Origin: an uncultured Bacteroidia bacterium
GTDB taxonomy: Bacteria; Bacteroidota; Bacteroidia; Bacteroidales; UBA932
Direction of reading: 5' to 3'
DNA: 45,322 bases
NCBI GenBank assembly: GCA_902774045.1
Contig: CACYGW010000019.1
Span: 1-45,322, forward strand
Part shown: positions 25,763 to 34,595 of the stretch, in pieces
Position numbering within the stretch: the first letter of the stretch is position 1
Layout of the letters: every line of letters starts with the position of its first letter
Program-made: the position numbers and the translations under genes
The notes under the pieces: generated by a model
What the model saw: the letters and a program-made list of their open reading frames with translations, nothing else
What the model was told of the DNA's origin: nothing
Database searches by the model: none

Positions 25763-26944
25763 TTAAAAACACTTATCGGTTATAGCTTTCTGACACTTCT
25801 CAAAAGTCGACTCTATCGTTTCCCTGTTATCCGCCGTTAATGCAAGATGACCATAGCGATTAAGACTAGAAGTAATGCGATTCACGCTCTGCCCCTCTTT
25901 AAGATTAAAAGAGAAATCTACCACACCAGGCAAAGTCTTCACAAAATCATAGTCAGGCACCTTCTTAATAACACTTCCTTCATCAAAGGCAAAGAATCTC
26001 ACACCAGAATACCGGAGAGCTTTTGGTTTTGGACTGATACTTTCGCCCAAGGCTATCCTGAGCAATTCATCTTCCATATTTACCCCTGTAGAAAGAGGAG
26101 TAAGCGTAGATGTAATATAGTCACCTCCTAACCTGGGACTGGTCTCAATTACAAAGATACCACGCCCATTTATTTTCAATTCAGTATGCGAAGGGCAATT
26201 CTCAAAATCAAGGACAGAGCCTATCCTGAATATCACCTCCCGTATCTTTTTCTGGTTCTCCAAAGAAATATTAGCAGGCTGGATATGGCCAAGTTCTACA
26301 TTATAAGGAAACTCCGTAGTTTTTTTTTCTGTAAATTGGACAACCTCACTCTTCCCATCATAGTGCAATGCCTCTATACTGTATTCCTGGCCTTCTATAA
26401 ACTCCTCTACAAGCACGGTACCCAACTTAGAGTATTCCAAGGCCTCTTCTATTCCGTGCTTCAACTCTTCTAGGTTTTGGCAAAATATTACTCCACGGCT
26501 GCCGGAATTATCACGGGGTTTTACAATCACAGGGAAAGCCATTCCCTCCGCCTCCTCCACATTTGAGATAAGACGGCCTTGTGCATGAGGGATGTCCCCT
26601 GACTCAAAGCGCTTCTTCATCTGAAACTTGTCAGTACTCCACTGGGCCGTCCGTGCAGAAAAGAATGGGAAGCCATACTTTTCTGCAATACGAGCCATCA
26701 TCAGAAGCGGCTTATCGGTAGCGGCAGTAACAATGGCATTTATGCCATATTTTTCTATCACCGCACAGGTACCTTCAAAGTCTTGCCCGCCTACAACCTC
26801 AAAAGCATCCACATCGTCTTTACAGAATGCTTTTTCACAAGGGTCGATGCCTACCACAAAAAGCCCCATATTATGAGCACGCCCAATAATGGATTTCTGC
26901 AGTTCGCCTACGCCAAAAACCAGTATCTTTTTACTTAATCTCAT
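25763..26944 (-). CDS. ATP-grasp carboxylate-amine ligase
   Basis: This 393-aa enzyme is a homologue of the ATP-grasp half of its downstream neighbour. Seen are ILVFGVGELQKSIIGRAHNM, a PurK/CarB-like N-terminal site, then FPVIVKPRDNSGSRGVIF, TVLVEEFIEGQEYSIEAL and GIFVIETSPRLGGDYI for ATP and Mg2+ binding. It overlaps the aminotransferase gene by 14 bp and lies 13 bp from the second ATP-grasp gene. Two ligases in tandem suggest two successive amide bonds, for example a dipeptidyl decoration, or a ligase that also makes the acyl donor. Substrates are inferred only from context. Confidence 0.84.
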   Translation of the reverse strand: MRLSKKILVFGVGELQKSIIGRAHNMGLFVVGIDPCEKAFCKDDVDAFEVVGGQDFEGTCAVIEKYGINAIVTAATDKPLLMMARIAEKYGFPFFSARTAQWSTDKFQMKKRFESGDIPHAQGRLISNVEEAEGMAFPVIVKPRDNSGSRGVIFCQNLEELKHGIEEALEYSKLGTVLVEEFIEGQEYSIEALHYDGKSEVVQFTEKKTTEFPYNVELGHIQPANISLENQKKIREVIFRIGSVLDFENCPSHTELKINGRGIFVIETSPRLGGDYITSTLTPLSTGVNMEDELLRIALGESISPKPKALRYSGVRFFAFDEGSVIKKVPDYDFVKTLPGVVDFSFNLKEGQSVNRITSSLNRYGHLALTADNRETIESTFEKCQKAITDKCF

Positions 26945-28070
26945 TTATGGCTTTAATGAAGGTATCGCAAATAAAGTCTATCTGAGTTCCGGTAAGGGCA
27001 GCATACATAGGAAGGGTAATTTCATTGTCGGCGACATACTCTGTCCGGGGCAGCACTGCCCCCAGGCCCCTGTATGTAGAGAATCTGTGAACGGCAGGAT
27101 AGTGAACGCTTGTCTGTATGCCGGCCTGGTGAATGAACTCACGAATCTTGTTGCGTCTTTCCTTTGTACTGTTAAGCAGTACTGTAGGGAAGATATAGTT
27201 GCTCACAAAACAGGTGTTGTCGGCAAAGGGAATAACAAGCCCTTCTATCTTTCCAAGGCGGTTCAGATAGTGCTCTCGCACACGGATACGGGTATCCAAA
27301 TCTCCGGGCAATTTTTTAAGTTGTTCTATGGCTATAGCTGCCCTTATATCATCCATACGGAAGTTGTATCCAAGGCAGGTAATGTCGTACTCCGTGGCGT
27401 GACCGCTGGCACGCTGATAACTCATTGTGCTCATTCCGTGGCTACGTATGAGACGGGCCCACGAAGCCATCTCTTCATTATTGGTAATGAACATTCCGCC
27501 TTCTCCGGTGCTTATGTTCTTATTTGAGAAGAAACTGAAGGCGGCGCAGTCGCCTATCGTACCAAGTTTACGTCCCTTATACTCTGACAGAGGGCCGTGA
27601 CAGGCATCCTCTATAACCTTAAGGTTATATTTTCTGGCAATTGCCATAATATCGTCCATCATGGAAGGGAAACCGGCCATATGCACTACGATTATACCCT
27701 TGGTTCGGGGCGTTATTTTTCTTTCTATATCGGAAGGGTCGATGTTTATATGATCCGGCCCCACGATATCTGCAAAAACAGGCGTAGCACCAACATAACG
27801 GATACAATTGCAGGAGGCTGCAAATGTAAGGGAAGGACAGATAACCTCGTCCCCCGGGCCAAAACCACACACCATACAGCAAATGTGAAGGGCATCGGTG
27901 CAGTTGCTTGTGCTCACCGCATATCTTACCTTCCACATATCAATAAACATCTGCTCTAACTCTGCATTTCTGGGCCCAGTAGAAATCCAACCGGATTTTA
28001 TGGTATCGTAAGCCGCCTGAGCCTCGCGCTCGTCGAAATTAAGATTAAAAAGAGGTATCTTGTAAGCCAT
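26931..28070 (-). CDS. DegT/DnrJ/EryC1/StrS-family PLP sugar aminotransferase
   Basis: This 379-aa enzyme would aminate a 4-keto (or 3-keto) nucleotide sugar using glutamate. The N-terminal KIPLFNLNFDEREAQAAYDT, the PLP phosphate/Asp site VIEDACHGPLSEYKGRKLGT, and the PLP Lys within FSFFSNKNISTGEGGMF (about residue 184) are all intact. The C-terminal HYPAVHRF motif is typical. It is adjacent to a 4,6-dehydratase gene, 5 bp upstream, so the product is probably a 4-amino-4,6-dideoxy-HexNAc nucleotide (LegC/PseC/PglE-type reaction). Confidence 0.9.
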   Translation of the reverse strand: MAYKIPLFNLNFDEREAQAAYDTIKSGWISTGPRNAELEQMFIDMWKVRYAVSTSNCTDALHICCMVCGFGPGDEVICPSLTFAASCNCIRYVGATPVFADIVGPDHINIDPSDIERKITPRTKGIIVVHMAGFPSMMDDIMAIARKYNLKVIEDACHGPLSEYKGRKLGTIGDCAAFSFFSNKNISTGEGGMFITNNEEMASWARLIRSHGMSTMSYQRASGHATEYDITCLGYNFRMDDIRAAIAIEQLKKLPGDLDTRIRVREHYLNRLGKIEGLVIPFADNTCFVSNYIFPTVLLNSTKERRNKIREFIHQAGIQTSVHYPAVHRFSTYRGLGAVLPRTEYVADNEITLPMYAALTGTQIDFICDTFIKAINEIK

Positions 28071-28075
28071 AACCG

Positions 28076-29311
28076 CTACATTTTTTGATCTAAATTCCTA
28101 CCCTTTTCTTCGTGAGTAAAATTTGGTATAAACTCCTTTATAGCCTGGGTAACCTGAGCCTTGGTAAAGGAATCATCGGCAAAAATACTCTCAAGCCTGT
28201 CAAAGAAAGAGTTAACCTCTTCCAGGCTGTGCCTTGCAGTTTGAACCACTACGCCAAGAGCGGAGAACCTTTCCATATCAATTTTCTCTCCGGGCACATA
28301 GAACTCTTCGTAAGCCTTCTCTCCCGTTGTGTCAGAGCCAAAATAAACCGTAGGATACTTAGGCTGCACGTTATCCTGCGCAGACTGTAAATCTTCCCAT
28401 TTAAGTAGGCCGGCCTTATGTTTTGCTTCTCCGTCAGAAGAGCAAGGGTCTTTCTGCAGGCCGTTGGCAGACACAAAATCATCGCAAATAGAAGAAAATG
28501 TAAGCATTTGCTCCGGGCCCAACTTAGGGAAGAAGACCTCTCCTCCCCTGCCAAGTATGCAGGCAAGCATACAAATCTGGCCGCTCTCCTGAGGCGACAC
28601 AAAGTATCTTTTTATATCCGACGGTGCGGCGAGCGGCTGTTTTTTCTGAAGGCGATGCATCCAGCCATCCGGCAAGGAGCCATTGCTGAAAGCCACGTTG
28701 GCAAAACGCGCGGTGGTAACCTTGAACCGGGGATTATAGGCCATAACCAAGTCTTCCATAATGCGCTTGCTTGCGCCCATTATGTTAACTGGATTAGCGG
28801 CCTTATCTGTAGATACGCAGAAAAAATGCTTTGGCGGATACTCGCACAGAAGATCCATTAATTTCTTGGCCTTAATGTTATTATTCTCTATCAGAGCCTG
28901 AACGCTGTAGCGGTCTTTTTCGCTGCGGACGTGTTTATGTGCAGAGAAATTGGCAACTATGTCATAGCCCTTTTCTTCCAGAAATATACGCCGGAATATA
29001 GGGTCTGCAAAATTAAGAGTGTAGCATCTGAATTCGTCCGGGACAAAAAGGCCTTCCGTACTGCGGATATCGCGTACAAGTTCTGCCAAGCCATTCTCGT
29101 TAAGGTCTATGACAACGACCTTTCCCGGCCGGAACTCAAGTACGGCCTTAATAAAACTAGAGCCAATGCTCCCCGCCCCTCCTATCACGCAGACAGATTT
29201 TCCTTCAATCTCCCTTGAGAGAATAGCGGCATTGGACTCTATGTCTTTGCGAAACATACTCTCTCTGCGGAAAGTTACACTGTCTGCTATGAATTTATCC
29301 AGATTAAACAT
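28076..29311 (-). CDS. NDP-HexNAc 4,6-dehydratase (LegB/CapD-like, soluble)
   Basis: This 411-aa SDR enzyme has the NAD-binding motif SVCVIGGAGSIGSSFIKAVL at about residues 39-58. It also has VVVIDLNENG, NFSAHKHVRSEKD, and the STDKAANPVNIMGASKRIM stretch, with the modified S-M-K catalytic pattern of this subfamily. It lacks the membrane-spanning N-terminus of FlaA1/WbpM. The C-terminal D-T-T-G-E-K-A-Y-E-E-F segment is typical of LegB-like enzymes. It would convert UDP- or GDP-GlcNAc to the 4-keto-6-deoxy intermediate used by the next gene's aminotransferase. Confidence 0.86.
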   Translation of the reverse strand: MFNLDKFIADSVTFRRESMFRKDIESNAAILSREIEGKSVCVIGGAGSIGSSFIKAVLEFRPGKVVVIDLNENGLAELVRDIRSTEGLFVPDEFRCYTLNFADPIFRRIFLEEKGYDIVANFSAHKHVRSEKDRYSVQALIENNNIKAKKLMDLLCEYPPKHFFCVSTDKAANPVNIMGASKRIMEDLVMAYNPRFKVTTARFANVAFSNGSLPDGWMHRLQKKQPLAAPSDIKRYFVSPQESGQICMLACILGRGGEVFFPKLGPEQMLTFSSICDDFVSANGLQKDPCSSDGEAKHKAGLLKWEDLQSAQDNVQPKYPTVYFGSDTTGEKAYEEFYVPGEKIDMERFSALGVVVQTARHSLEEVNSFFDRLESIFADDSFTKAQVTQAIKEFIPNFTHEEKGRNLDQKM

Positions 29312-29316
29312 CCCTG

Positions 29317-30516
29317 TTATTTATTTCTTCTTTCACTTACCATGCGTCCGTCCACCAAATCGCTGATGAAAACCCAAGTGCGGGACAACGATAACTTAGA
29401 CCTGTGATTCCTGCTGCTCCACTCCCTGTAAAACTCTGTTCCTGCGCCGTTGTTACAGTACTTTTGGCGGGTAACATAGAAATACACGCCCCATACAAGC
29501 ACCAGGGACAGGAGAATTACCAGGAAGAGTTGTCCTTCCTTCCCAAGGCCTAACAACCAGCTTATCATCATTGCATCCAGTATAATAATGTTTATACCAA
29601 CTATTATGACCGATGTTGCCAGGTGTGTGAAGTTTAAGTCAATGAAAACGTGGTGTAAATGCCGCTTGTCCGGACGGAACGGGCTGCGTCCGTTGTACAT
29701 ACGGATTATCATCACTTTGATAGTATCAAAGATTGGCACGGCCAGTATGGCCAGGGCCAGGGCAGGTATGGAAAGGCTGGCGTGCTCGTATCGGATACAG
29801 AGCGAGCTGCGGGAGAGGGTGTTGATGATGAAAAATGTAAGTATCGTCCCCAACATAAGACTGCCGCTGTCACCCAAAAACATCTTGGATGTGTACCCAA
29901 ATACATTGTGGAAGAAAAATGGAATCAGCGCGCCAATGATGATGATGGTAAAGGTAAACATAGAGCTATCGTCCACAAAAAAGAACAAGATTGCAAATGT
30001 TACACATACCATTATGCCAAAGGCACTGCAATATCCATCAATGCCGTCTATCATATTGATGGCGTTGATAATTCCAACACCGGCAATAAGGGTCAGGGGG
30101 ATGCTCACCACATCCGGGATGACATATACTCCAAACAGACCGTAAAAATTGTCAATTTTTACGTCCATGAGAATAATCATCAGCCACACGACCGTAAGCT
30201 CTATAAAAAAGCGGAACGCAACTGCCACGCCCTTAATATCGTCCAACAAACCCACAAGATACATAACCGTAAGAAGAATCATCAACTTCCATATCCTGGG
30301 GTCAGGACTTATAAAAAACAGGGCGGCCACCGCAACCAACATACCTACGAACACGGTTGTACCCCCCATCACGGGCACGGGTACACGCTGAAGTTTTCGC
30401 GCATCGGGATTATCTACGATATTCTTCCTCTGCGCGAACCTTAACACATGCGGATATACTACGGCCGTAACTATAAAAGCCAGGGCCATAAGGCATATCG
30501 AAAGTGGTTTACTGAG
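29317..30516 (-). CDS. wecA: Undecaprenyl-phosphate HexNAc-1-phosphate transferase (WecA/TagO/MraY family)
   Basis: This 399-aa polytopic enzyme starts the lipid-linked repeat unit by moving GlcNAc-1-P (or a related sugar-1-P) to undecaprenyl phosphate. Typical motifs are VDNPDARKLQRVPVPVMGG, LVGLLDDIKG (Mg2+ Asp pair), INMIDGIDG, and FLGDSGSL. The C-terminal RPDKRHLHHVFIDL is the His-rich loop of the family. The ATG at 30516 is chosen over a TTG at 30537. As first gene of the operon it follows a leader of about 155 nt. Confidence 0.92.
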   Translation of the reverse strand, partial: LSKPLSICLMALAFIVTAVVYPHVLRFAQRKNIVDNPDARKLQRVPVPVMGGTTVFVGMLVAVAALFFISPDPRIWKLMILLTVMYLVGLLDDIKGVAVAFRFFIELTVVWLMIILMDVKIDNFYGLFGVYVIPDVVSIPLTLIAGVGIINAINMIDGIDGYCSAFGIMVCVTFAILFFFVDDSSMFTFTIIIIGALIPFFFHNVFGYTSKMFLGDSGSLMLGTILTFFIINTLSRSSLCIRYEHASLSIPALALAILAVPIFDTIKVMIIRMYNGRSPFRPDKRHLHHVFIDLNFTHLATSVIIVGINIIILDAMMISWLLGLGKEGQLFLVILLSLVLVWGVYFYVTRQKYCNNGAGTEFYREWSSRNHRSKLSLSRTWVFISDLVDGRMVSERRNK

Positions 30517-30672
30517 CATAATTAAATTTAAGGTCAATTGTTTAGTGCATTTCTTAGCCTCCCCCGGGCTGTGGTTATGTTTGCCCGGGGGAAGAGGCCC
30601 GAATGTTATAATTTGTCATTTGCGAACCGTCTCCTATCCAAGAGTGGTCTTCGCCGGGCCTACTACTGGTTA
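30516..30672 (-). ncRNA. Structured 5' leader of the polysaccharide operon (candidate cis-regulatory RNA)
   Basis: Minus-strand transcript from about 30672 to the wecA start. A long-range stem AGGCCCG (30661-30655) pairs with CGGGCCT (30601-30595). Directly inside it GCGAA (30654-30650) pairs with TTCGC (30626-30622). A second hairpin GCCCGGGGG-type stem of 9 GC-rich pairs (30591-30583 with 30569-30561) has a 13-nt loop. No T-run follows either stem, so it is not a plain terminator. It matches no riboswitch class that I recognise. Confidence 0.5.
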
Positions 30673-30679
30673 TAGCATA

Positions 30680-30711
30680 CAAATGTAACCAATAAAAGTA
30701 TTAAATACAAA
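30680..30711 (-). promoter_or_regulatory. Bacteroidetes promoter of the polysaccharide operon
   Basis: Minus strand: -33 TTTG (30711-30708, in a T5G run) and -7 TACATTTG (30687-30680), centres exactly 26 bp apart. It is the best-scoring promoter in the window by eye and the only clear one for the 17.6-kb operon downstream. Confidence 0.85.
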
Positions 30712-30764
30712 AATTGAGCCGTTTTTTAGGGGCCCAATTTCGCATAAAATATGAATTTAAAAGG

Positions 30765-31979
30765 CTAAAAAATGCTATTTATGACATTAAGAAAACCTGT
30801 AATAACCCCTGTATTAATCAGGTCTACAAACATGGCCCCAAGAATTGGAACAATAATAAATGGAGCTACGGTAAAATGATATTTATAGCAGACCGCGGTC
30901 ATATTTGCCATGGCGTTCGGGGTTGCTCCCAGGCCAAAGCCGCAGATGCCGCTTACAAGCACTGCTGCGTCGTAGTTCCTGCCCAGGGCCGGGAAAGCCA
31001 CAAAAATGGCATAAAGTGCCATAAAGGTAGCCTGAGCCACAAGGATTAAAATGAGCGGCAGCATTAGCGAGGCAAGTTCCCAGAGTTTAAGGGTGGACAT
31101 TGCCATACCCAGGAAAAGATACAGGCACACATTTCCTATGCCGATGATTTCATTTATGTGTATCCATTCTCCGGAATCATCGCCCTTGCGCCCGGCCACA
31201 TAGCCGCTGATGTTCCTTATGAGAGCAGCCACGATTAGCGGGCCAAAGTAAACAGGGAAGGTAATGCCGGTAAGGGCCAGTATCTTGCTAAGGCCTATTC
31301 CAAGGGCCAGGGCAATGAAGAGCTGGCAAAGAGCCATTGTATAATTGCGGGAAGAGCCCTCCTCGTCCGGGATAATATCATCTACTGAACCCGTGCCGGT
31401 AGCGGAGAGTTTATGCTTGTTAACCAGATACTCCCCTACCGGGCCACCTATGAGCGACCCGGCCACAAGGCCGAATGTCGCGGCAGCCATCATTATGGAC
31501 GATGCTCCCGTGAGCCCGAAGCCCTGGAAGAGCGAAGTAAAACCGGCCGCCGTGCCGTGCCCGCCGCTCATGGGGATAGAACCCGTTGCCATTCCAAGGT
31601 AAGGGCTTTCTCCAAGGCCCACTGCGATACCAACGGAAAGCAGGTTCTGCACTATTATAAGCACTGTTACCAGCACTAGCATAATGAGCAGCGCCCTTCC
31701 TCCCTTCTTGAACACCTTAAGGTTAGACTGGAAGCCCACGTTGGTAAAGAAGAGCATCATAAGGATGTTCTTTATGGTCTCGTCAAACTTGAAGTCCAGC
31801 CCCCAGAAGCTGTGAAGGCCAAAGAAAACAAGAGAGAAAAGAAGGCCGCCGGAAACCGGAGCCGGGATACAGAGCCGCTTAAGTACGGCTATTTTCTTGG
31901 TAAAAAAGAAGCCAAGCATAAGAGCCGCAACCCCAATGCCGGCAGTCATATACATATCAAGCGATAGTTCCTGATTCAT
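30765..31979 (-). CDS. gltS: Sodium/glutamate symporter
   Basis: This 404-aa inner-membrane protein of the GltS (ESS) family has about 10 helices in two inverted halves. Signature stretches are CIPAPVSGGLLFSLVFFG, SIPMSGGHGTAAGFTSLFQG with the reentrant-loop G-G-H-G-T, and GICGFGLGATPNAMANM in the second half. It imports glutamate with Na+. The start is ATG 31979. It is probably monocistronic, transcribed away from the esterase gene's stop. No terminator is evident before the operon promoter at 30711. Confidence 0.9.
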   Translation of the reverse strand: MNQELSLDMYMTAGIGVAALMLGFFFTKKIAVLKRLCIPAPVSGGLLFSLVFFGLHSFWGLDFKFDETIKNILMMLFFTNVGFQSNLKVFKKGGRALLIMLVLVTVLIIVQNLLSVGIAVGLGESPYLGMATGSIPMSGGHGTAAGFTSLFQGFGLTGASSIMMAAATFGLVAGSLIGGPVGEYLVNKHKLSATGTGSVDDIIPDEEGSSRNYTMALCQLFIALALGIGLSKILALTGITFPVYFGPLIVAALIRNISGYVAGRKGDDSGEWIHINEIIGIGNVCLYLFLGMAMSTLKLWELASLMLPLILILVAQATFMALYAIFVAFPALGRNYDAAVLVSGICGFGLGATPNAMANMTAVCYKYHFTVAPFIIVPILGAMFVDLINTGVITGFLNVINSIF

Positions 31980-32010
31980 ACGTATTGGTTTTAGTGTTCT
32001 ACTGGTTTGT

Positions 32011-33183
32011 CTATATTGTTACTGTAATGGCTGTAGGGAAAATATAGTCCAGGTCTCCGCGGGCGGCCAGGGTGCTGCGCATAGTGGCAGGTACGCGCTT
32101 AACCGGGCCAAGATAAAGTTCAGTATCGCCATACTTTATCCTGACGGGAGTATCCAAATCCATCATACTATCGTTAAGGTAGATGGTGAGGGACGAATAG
32201 TCGCAGGAGAGAATCTCTACCATATTGCCGCTGAAGGTTGCAACAACGGTCTTGCCTTTTGCGGCCTCGGCTGCCGGCACGCCCAGCCAGTAGAAACTGG
32301 TCTTAGGCTCATCCCCCTGCTTCCATACCACCTTGGTGGGGTAAGGATTGCGGGTATAAGCGGCCATCCACGGCACTGCAGCGGCGTCTTCAAGGTCCAT
32401 CCAGTGGCCCTTGCCCTCTACTATATGGCCCTCGTGAATATAACCGGCGGGATCTGCGGCCTGCAGGGCATCCATCTGGGCAATGCGGGCTGCGCACTCT
32501 GCGTTACGGTTATAGGCATCGTCCAGGGCGCCGCACCAAATCATAAACGGAAGGTTCCTAAGGCTCTCCAGGGCAACATCGCCGGGATGCCCCGCCATCA
32601 TTGAAGAAGCGGCCCAATGGTCTGCCATACGTGGAGCCAGACGCCAGACACCATCGCCCCCGGCAGAATAGCCCATAAGATAAACCTTGGACGGGTTCAC
32701 ATCCAAGTGGGCCACCGCCATACGGATAATCTCCTCATAAAAAGCATCGCTCTGGGGCCTGAAGTGCAGATCCCAGGTATTGGTTATAGCCCTTGGGCAC
32801 AGATATATACCCTCTGCGGGCTCATACAGCCTTAGCTGATTCTCCCACTGCTGGTCATTGGCATCCGGGGTTGTACCTCCTCCTCCGTGGAGGGAGATGT
32901 ACAGGGACCGGCCACCCTCCGGCGCATTCCCGAAGGTTTTATAGTCGAACCTCATTGTATATTCCCCACGCACTATGGCCTTATTTTTAAAGGTTTGGGC
33001 CGATGCTGTCTTTACCGAGTCCTTCCACTCGCTCCCCAGAGTAGCGGCGTACTCCTGGGCCTGGGCCTTCGTAAGGGCCTGCATATCAGCATAAGGGGAC
33101 TTTGTCTTGGATTCACCTGTGGAATCAGAGCTGCAGGAACTTGTTGCGGCAACAATCGCAAAGAATAATAATAGTCTTCTCAT
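32011..33183 (-). CDS. Lipoprotein alpha/beta-hydrolase (esterase/depolymerase-like)
   Basis: This is a 390-aa predicted lipoprotein. The N-terminus MRRLLLFFAIVAATSSC is a short signal peptide ending in a lipobox Cys (residue 17). The hydrolase core has an oxyanion loop SLHGGGGTTPD, nucleophile elbow LMGYSAGGDGVW (Ser), a likely acid in CGALDDAYNR and His in EGKGHWMD. A beta-rich C-terminal domain of about 110 residues follows, starting near TKVVWKQGDEPKTSFYWLGV. The longer frame starting at 33243 is rejected because it would precede the signal peptide. The substrate, possibly acylated or feruloylated glycan, is unknown. Confidence 0.82.
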   Translation of the reverse strand: MRRLLLFFAIVAATSSCSSDSTGESKTKSPYADMQALTKAQAQEYAATLGSEWKDSVKTASAQTFKNKAIVRGEYTMRFDYKTFGNAPEGGRSLYISLHGGGGTTPDANDQQWENQLRLYEPAEGIYLCPRAITNTWDLHFRPQSDAFYEEIIRMAVAHLDVNPSKVYLMGYSAGGDGVWRLAPRMADHWAASSMMAGHPGDVALESLRNLPFMIWCGALDDAYNRNAECAARIAQMDALQAADPAGYIHEGHIVEGKGHWMDLEDAAAVPWMAAYTRNPYPTKVVWKQGDEPKTSFYWLGVPAAEAAKGKTVVATFSGNMVEILSCDYSSLTIYLNDSMMDLDTPVRIKYGDTELYLGPVKRVPATMRSTLAARGDLDYIFPTAITVTI

Positions 33184-33230
33184 ATCGCAAAAACAATGGG
33201 CTAATATAGCGATTTTAGAGCAAAAATTAG

Positions 33231-33238
33231 TATGTTTG
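33231..33238 (+). promoter_or_regulatory. -7 box (TATGTTTG) upstream of the DUF486 gene
   Basis: An exact TAnnTTTG lies 24 bases before the ATG at 33263, in the 79-bp divergent gap between the esterase and DUF486 genes. Confidence 0.6.
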
Positions 33239-33262
33239 CGCACATTTTTAAAACCTTAACAT

Positions 33263-33631
33263 ATGCAAGGACTTTGGACAGTACTCCTTCTTGTCTTCTC
33301 TAACGTATTTATGACCTTTGCCTGGTACGGACATCTCAAGCTTAACGAGATGAAGATTTCTACCGGCTGGCCGCTGATACTTATAATTCTCTTCTCCTGG
33401 GGAATAGCATTTTTTGAGTACTGCCTAACGGTGCCGGCCAACCGCATTGGCTTTGAGGGCAACGGCGGTCCCTTCAACCTTATGCAGCTTAAAGTAATCC
33501 AGGAAGTCATCTCCCTTAGCATCTTCACCGTGATAGTGATGTTTGTCTTCAAGGGCCAGGCCTTCCACTGGAACCATCTAGCCTCCTTCGCCTGCCTTGT
33601 GCTGGCAGTATTCTTTGCCTTTCTAAAGTAA
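33263..33631 (+). CDS. DUF486-family membrane protein
   Basis: This 122-aa protein has four hydrophobic helices. The family-typical segments F-M-T-F-A-W-Y-G-H-L-K, WGIAFFEYCLTVPANRIG and NLMQLKVIQEVISLSIF are present. DUF486 proteins are small transporters related to the drug/metabolite transporter fold by topology, with no settled substrate. The gene is followed 19 bp later by a rhodanese gene on the same strand, so the two may be cotranscribed. Confidence 0.85.
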   Translation: MQGLWTVLLLVFSNVFMTFAWYGHLKLNEMKISTGWPLILIILFSWGIAFFEYCLTVPANRIGFEGNGGPFNLMQLKVIQEVISLSIFTVIVMFVFKGQAFHWNHLASFACLVLAVFFAFLK

Positions 33632-33650
33632 CAACCTAATTAAATCCGAT

Positions 33651-34025
33651 ATGAAACTGTTTTCTATTTTGAGCATATTCGCCGGCCTGTTTTCCTGTGG
33701 CCAGCCCGCCTATACAAATCTGGACATTGACGCCTTCCAGCAGAAAATCGCAGAGCCCGGCACAGTGCTTCTGGACATACGCACGGCAGAAGAATACGCT
33801 GGCGGCCACCTTGCGGGAGCCGCCAACATAGATTGGTACAGTTCTGATTTTCTTTCTAAAGTAGAAGAAGCCTTCTCTAAAGAACAGCCCTTAGCCATTT
33901 ATTGCCGTAGCGGGCGCCGCAGCGCCGCAGCCGCAGAAAAGCTTACAGAAGCCGGTTACACCGTATTCAACATGCTTGGCGGCATATTGGCCTGGGAGAA
34001 GGCAGAAAAGCCTCTGGCTCAATAA
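33651..34025 (+). CDS. Rhodanese-like lipoprotein
   Basis: This is a 124-aa protein. The signal peptide [16 protein letters not shown] ends in a lipobox Cys (residue 16), so it is probably anchored in the periplasm-facing membrane. A single rhodanese domain follows: [20 protein letters not shown] and active-site loop [15 protein letters not shown] with catalytic Cys near residue 84. The C-terminus N-M-L-G-G-I-L-A-W matches the family. It may act in periplasmic sulfur or thiol chemistry. Its 3' end overlaps the convergent rubrerythrin gene by 7 bp. Confidence 0.87.
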   Translation: MKLFSILSIFAGLFSCGQPAYTNLDIDAFQQKIAEPGTVLLDIRTAEEYAGGHLAGAANIDWYSSDFLSKVEEAFSKEQPLAIYCRSGRRSAAAAEKLTEAGYTVFNMLGGILAWEKAEKPLAQ

Positions 34026-34561
34026 TTCTTGGCCTGAAGCTGGAAGTAGCTGCGCGGGTGGTCGCAAACGGGGCACACCTCTGGAGCCTCCTTGCCAATA
34101 ACAATGTGGCCGCAGTTAGAGCACTGCCAGATAGCATCGCCATCCTTAGAGAATACCTTGCCACCCTTAACGTTCTGGAGCAGCTGGAGGTAACGCTCTT
34201 CGTGGTGCTTCTCTATTGCGCCAACCATCTCGAACTTGGCAGCAATCTCGTCAAACCCCTCTTCGCGGGCCTCCTTGGCCATGCGGCTGTACATATCTGT
34301 CCACTCGTAATTCTCTCCACTGGCAGCATCGGCAAGATTAACATCGGTGCCGGGAACTGCGCCGCCGTGCAGATATTTGAACCAAATCTTGGCATGCTCT
34401 TTCTCGTTGGCAGCAGTCTCCTCAAAAAGCGCAGCAATCTGGACATAACCGTCCTTCTTTGCCTTGGAAGCATAATAGGTATACTTATTTCTGGCCATCG
34501 ATTCACCGGCGAAGGCCTCGAGCAGGTTCTGCTCTGTTTTTGTTCCTTTAAGATCTTTCAT
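34019..34561 (-). CDS. rbr: Rubrerythrin
   Basis: This 180-aa non-heme iron peroxidase protects anaerobes from H2O2. The N-terminal erythrin domain has the E-x-x-H pairs of the di-iron site: [35 protein letters not shown] and [17 protein letters not shown]. The C-terminal rubredoxin domain has [10 protein letters not shown] and [13 protein letters not shown]. Full length and intact ligands support function. It fits an obligately anaerobic host. Confidence 0.95.
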   Translation of the reverse strand: MKDLKGTKTEQNLLEAFAGESMARNKYTYYASKAKKDGYVQIAALFEETAANEKEHAKIWFKYLHGGAVPGTDVNLADAASGENYEWTDMYSRMAKEAREEGFDEIAAKFEMVGAIEKHHEERYLQLLQNVKGGKVFSKDGDAIWQCSNCGHIVIGKEAPEVCPVCDHPRSYFQLQAKNY

Positions 34562-34595
34562 AAAAATTTTTTTTTGAATTTATAGTGATATCGGC

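Noticed and set aside
23073..29311. Complete legionaminic or pseudaminic acid pathway
   Set aside because: No synthase, hydrolysing epimerase or CMP-transferase genes are in the operon.
30561..30591. GC-rich hairpin as an intrinsic terminator of the operon leader
   Set aside because: It is followed by AGGCTAAGAAATG with no T-run on the minus strand, so it is unlikely to terminate on its own.
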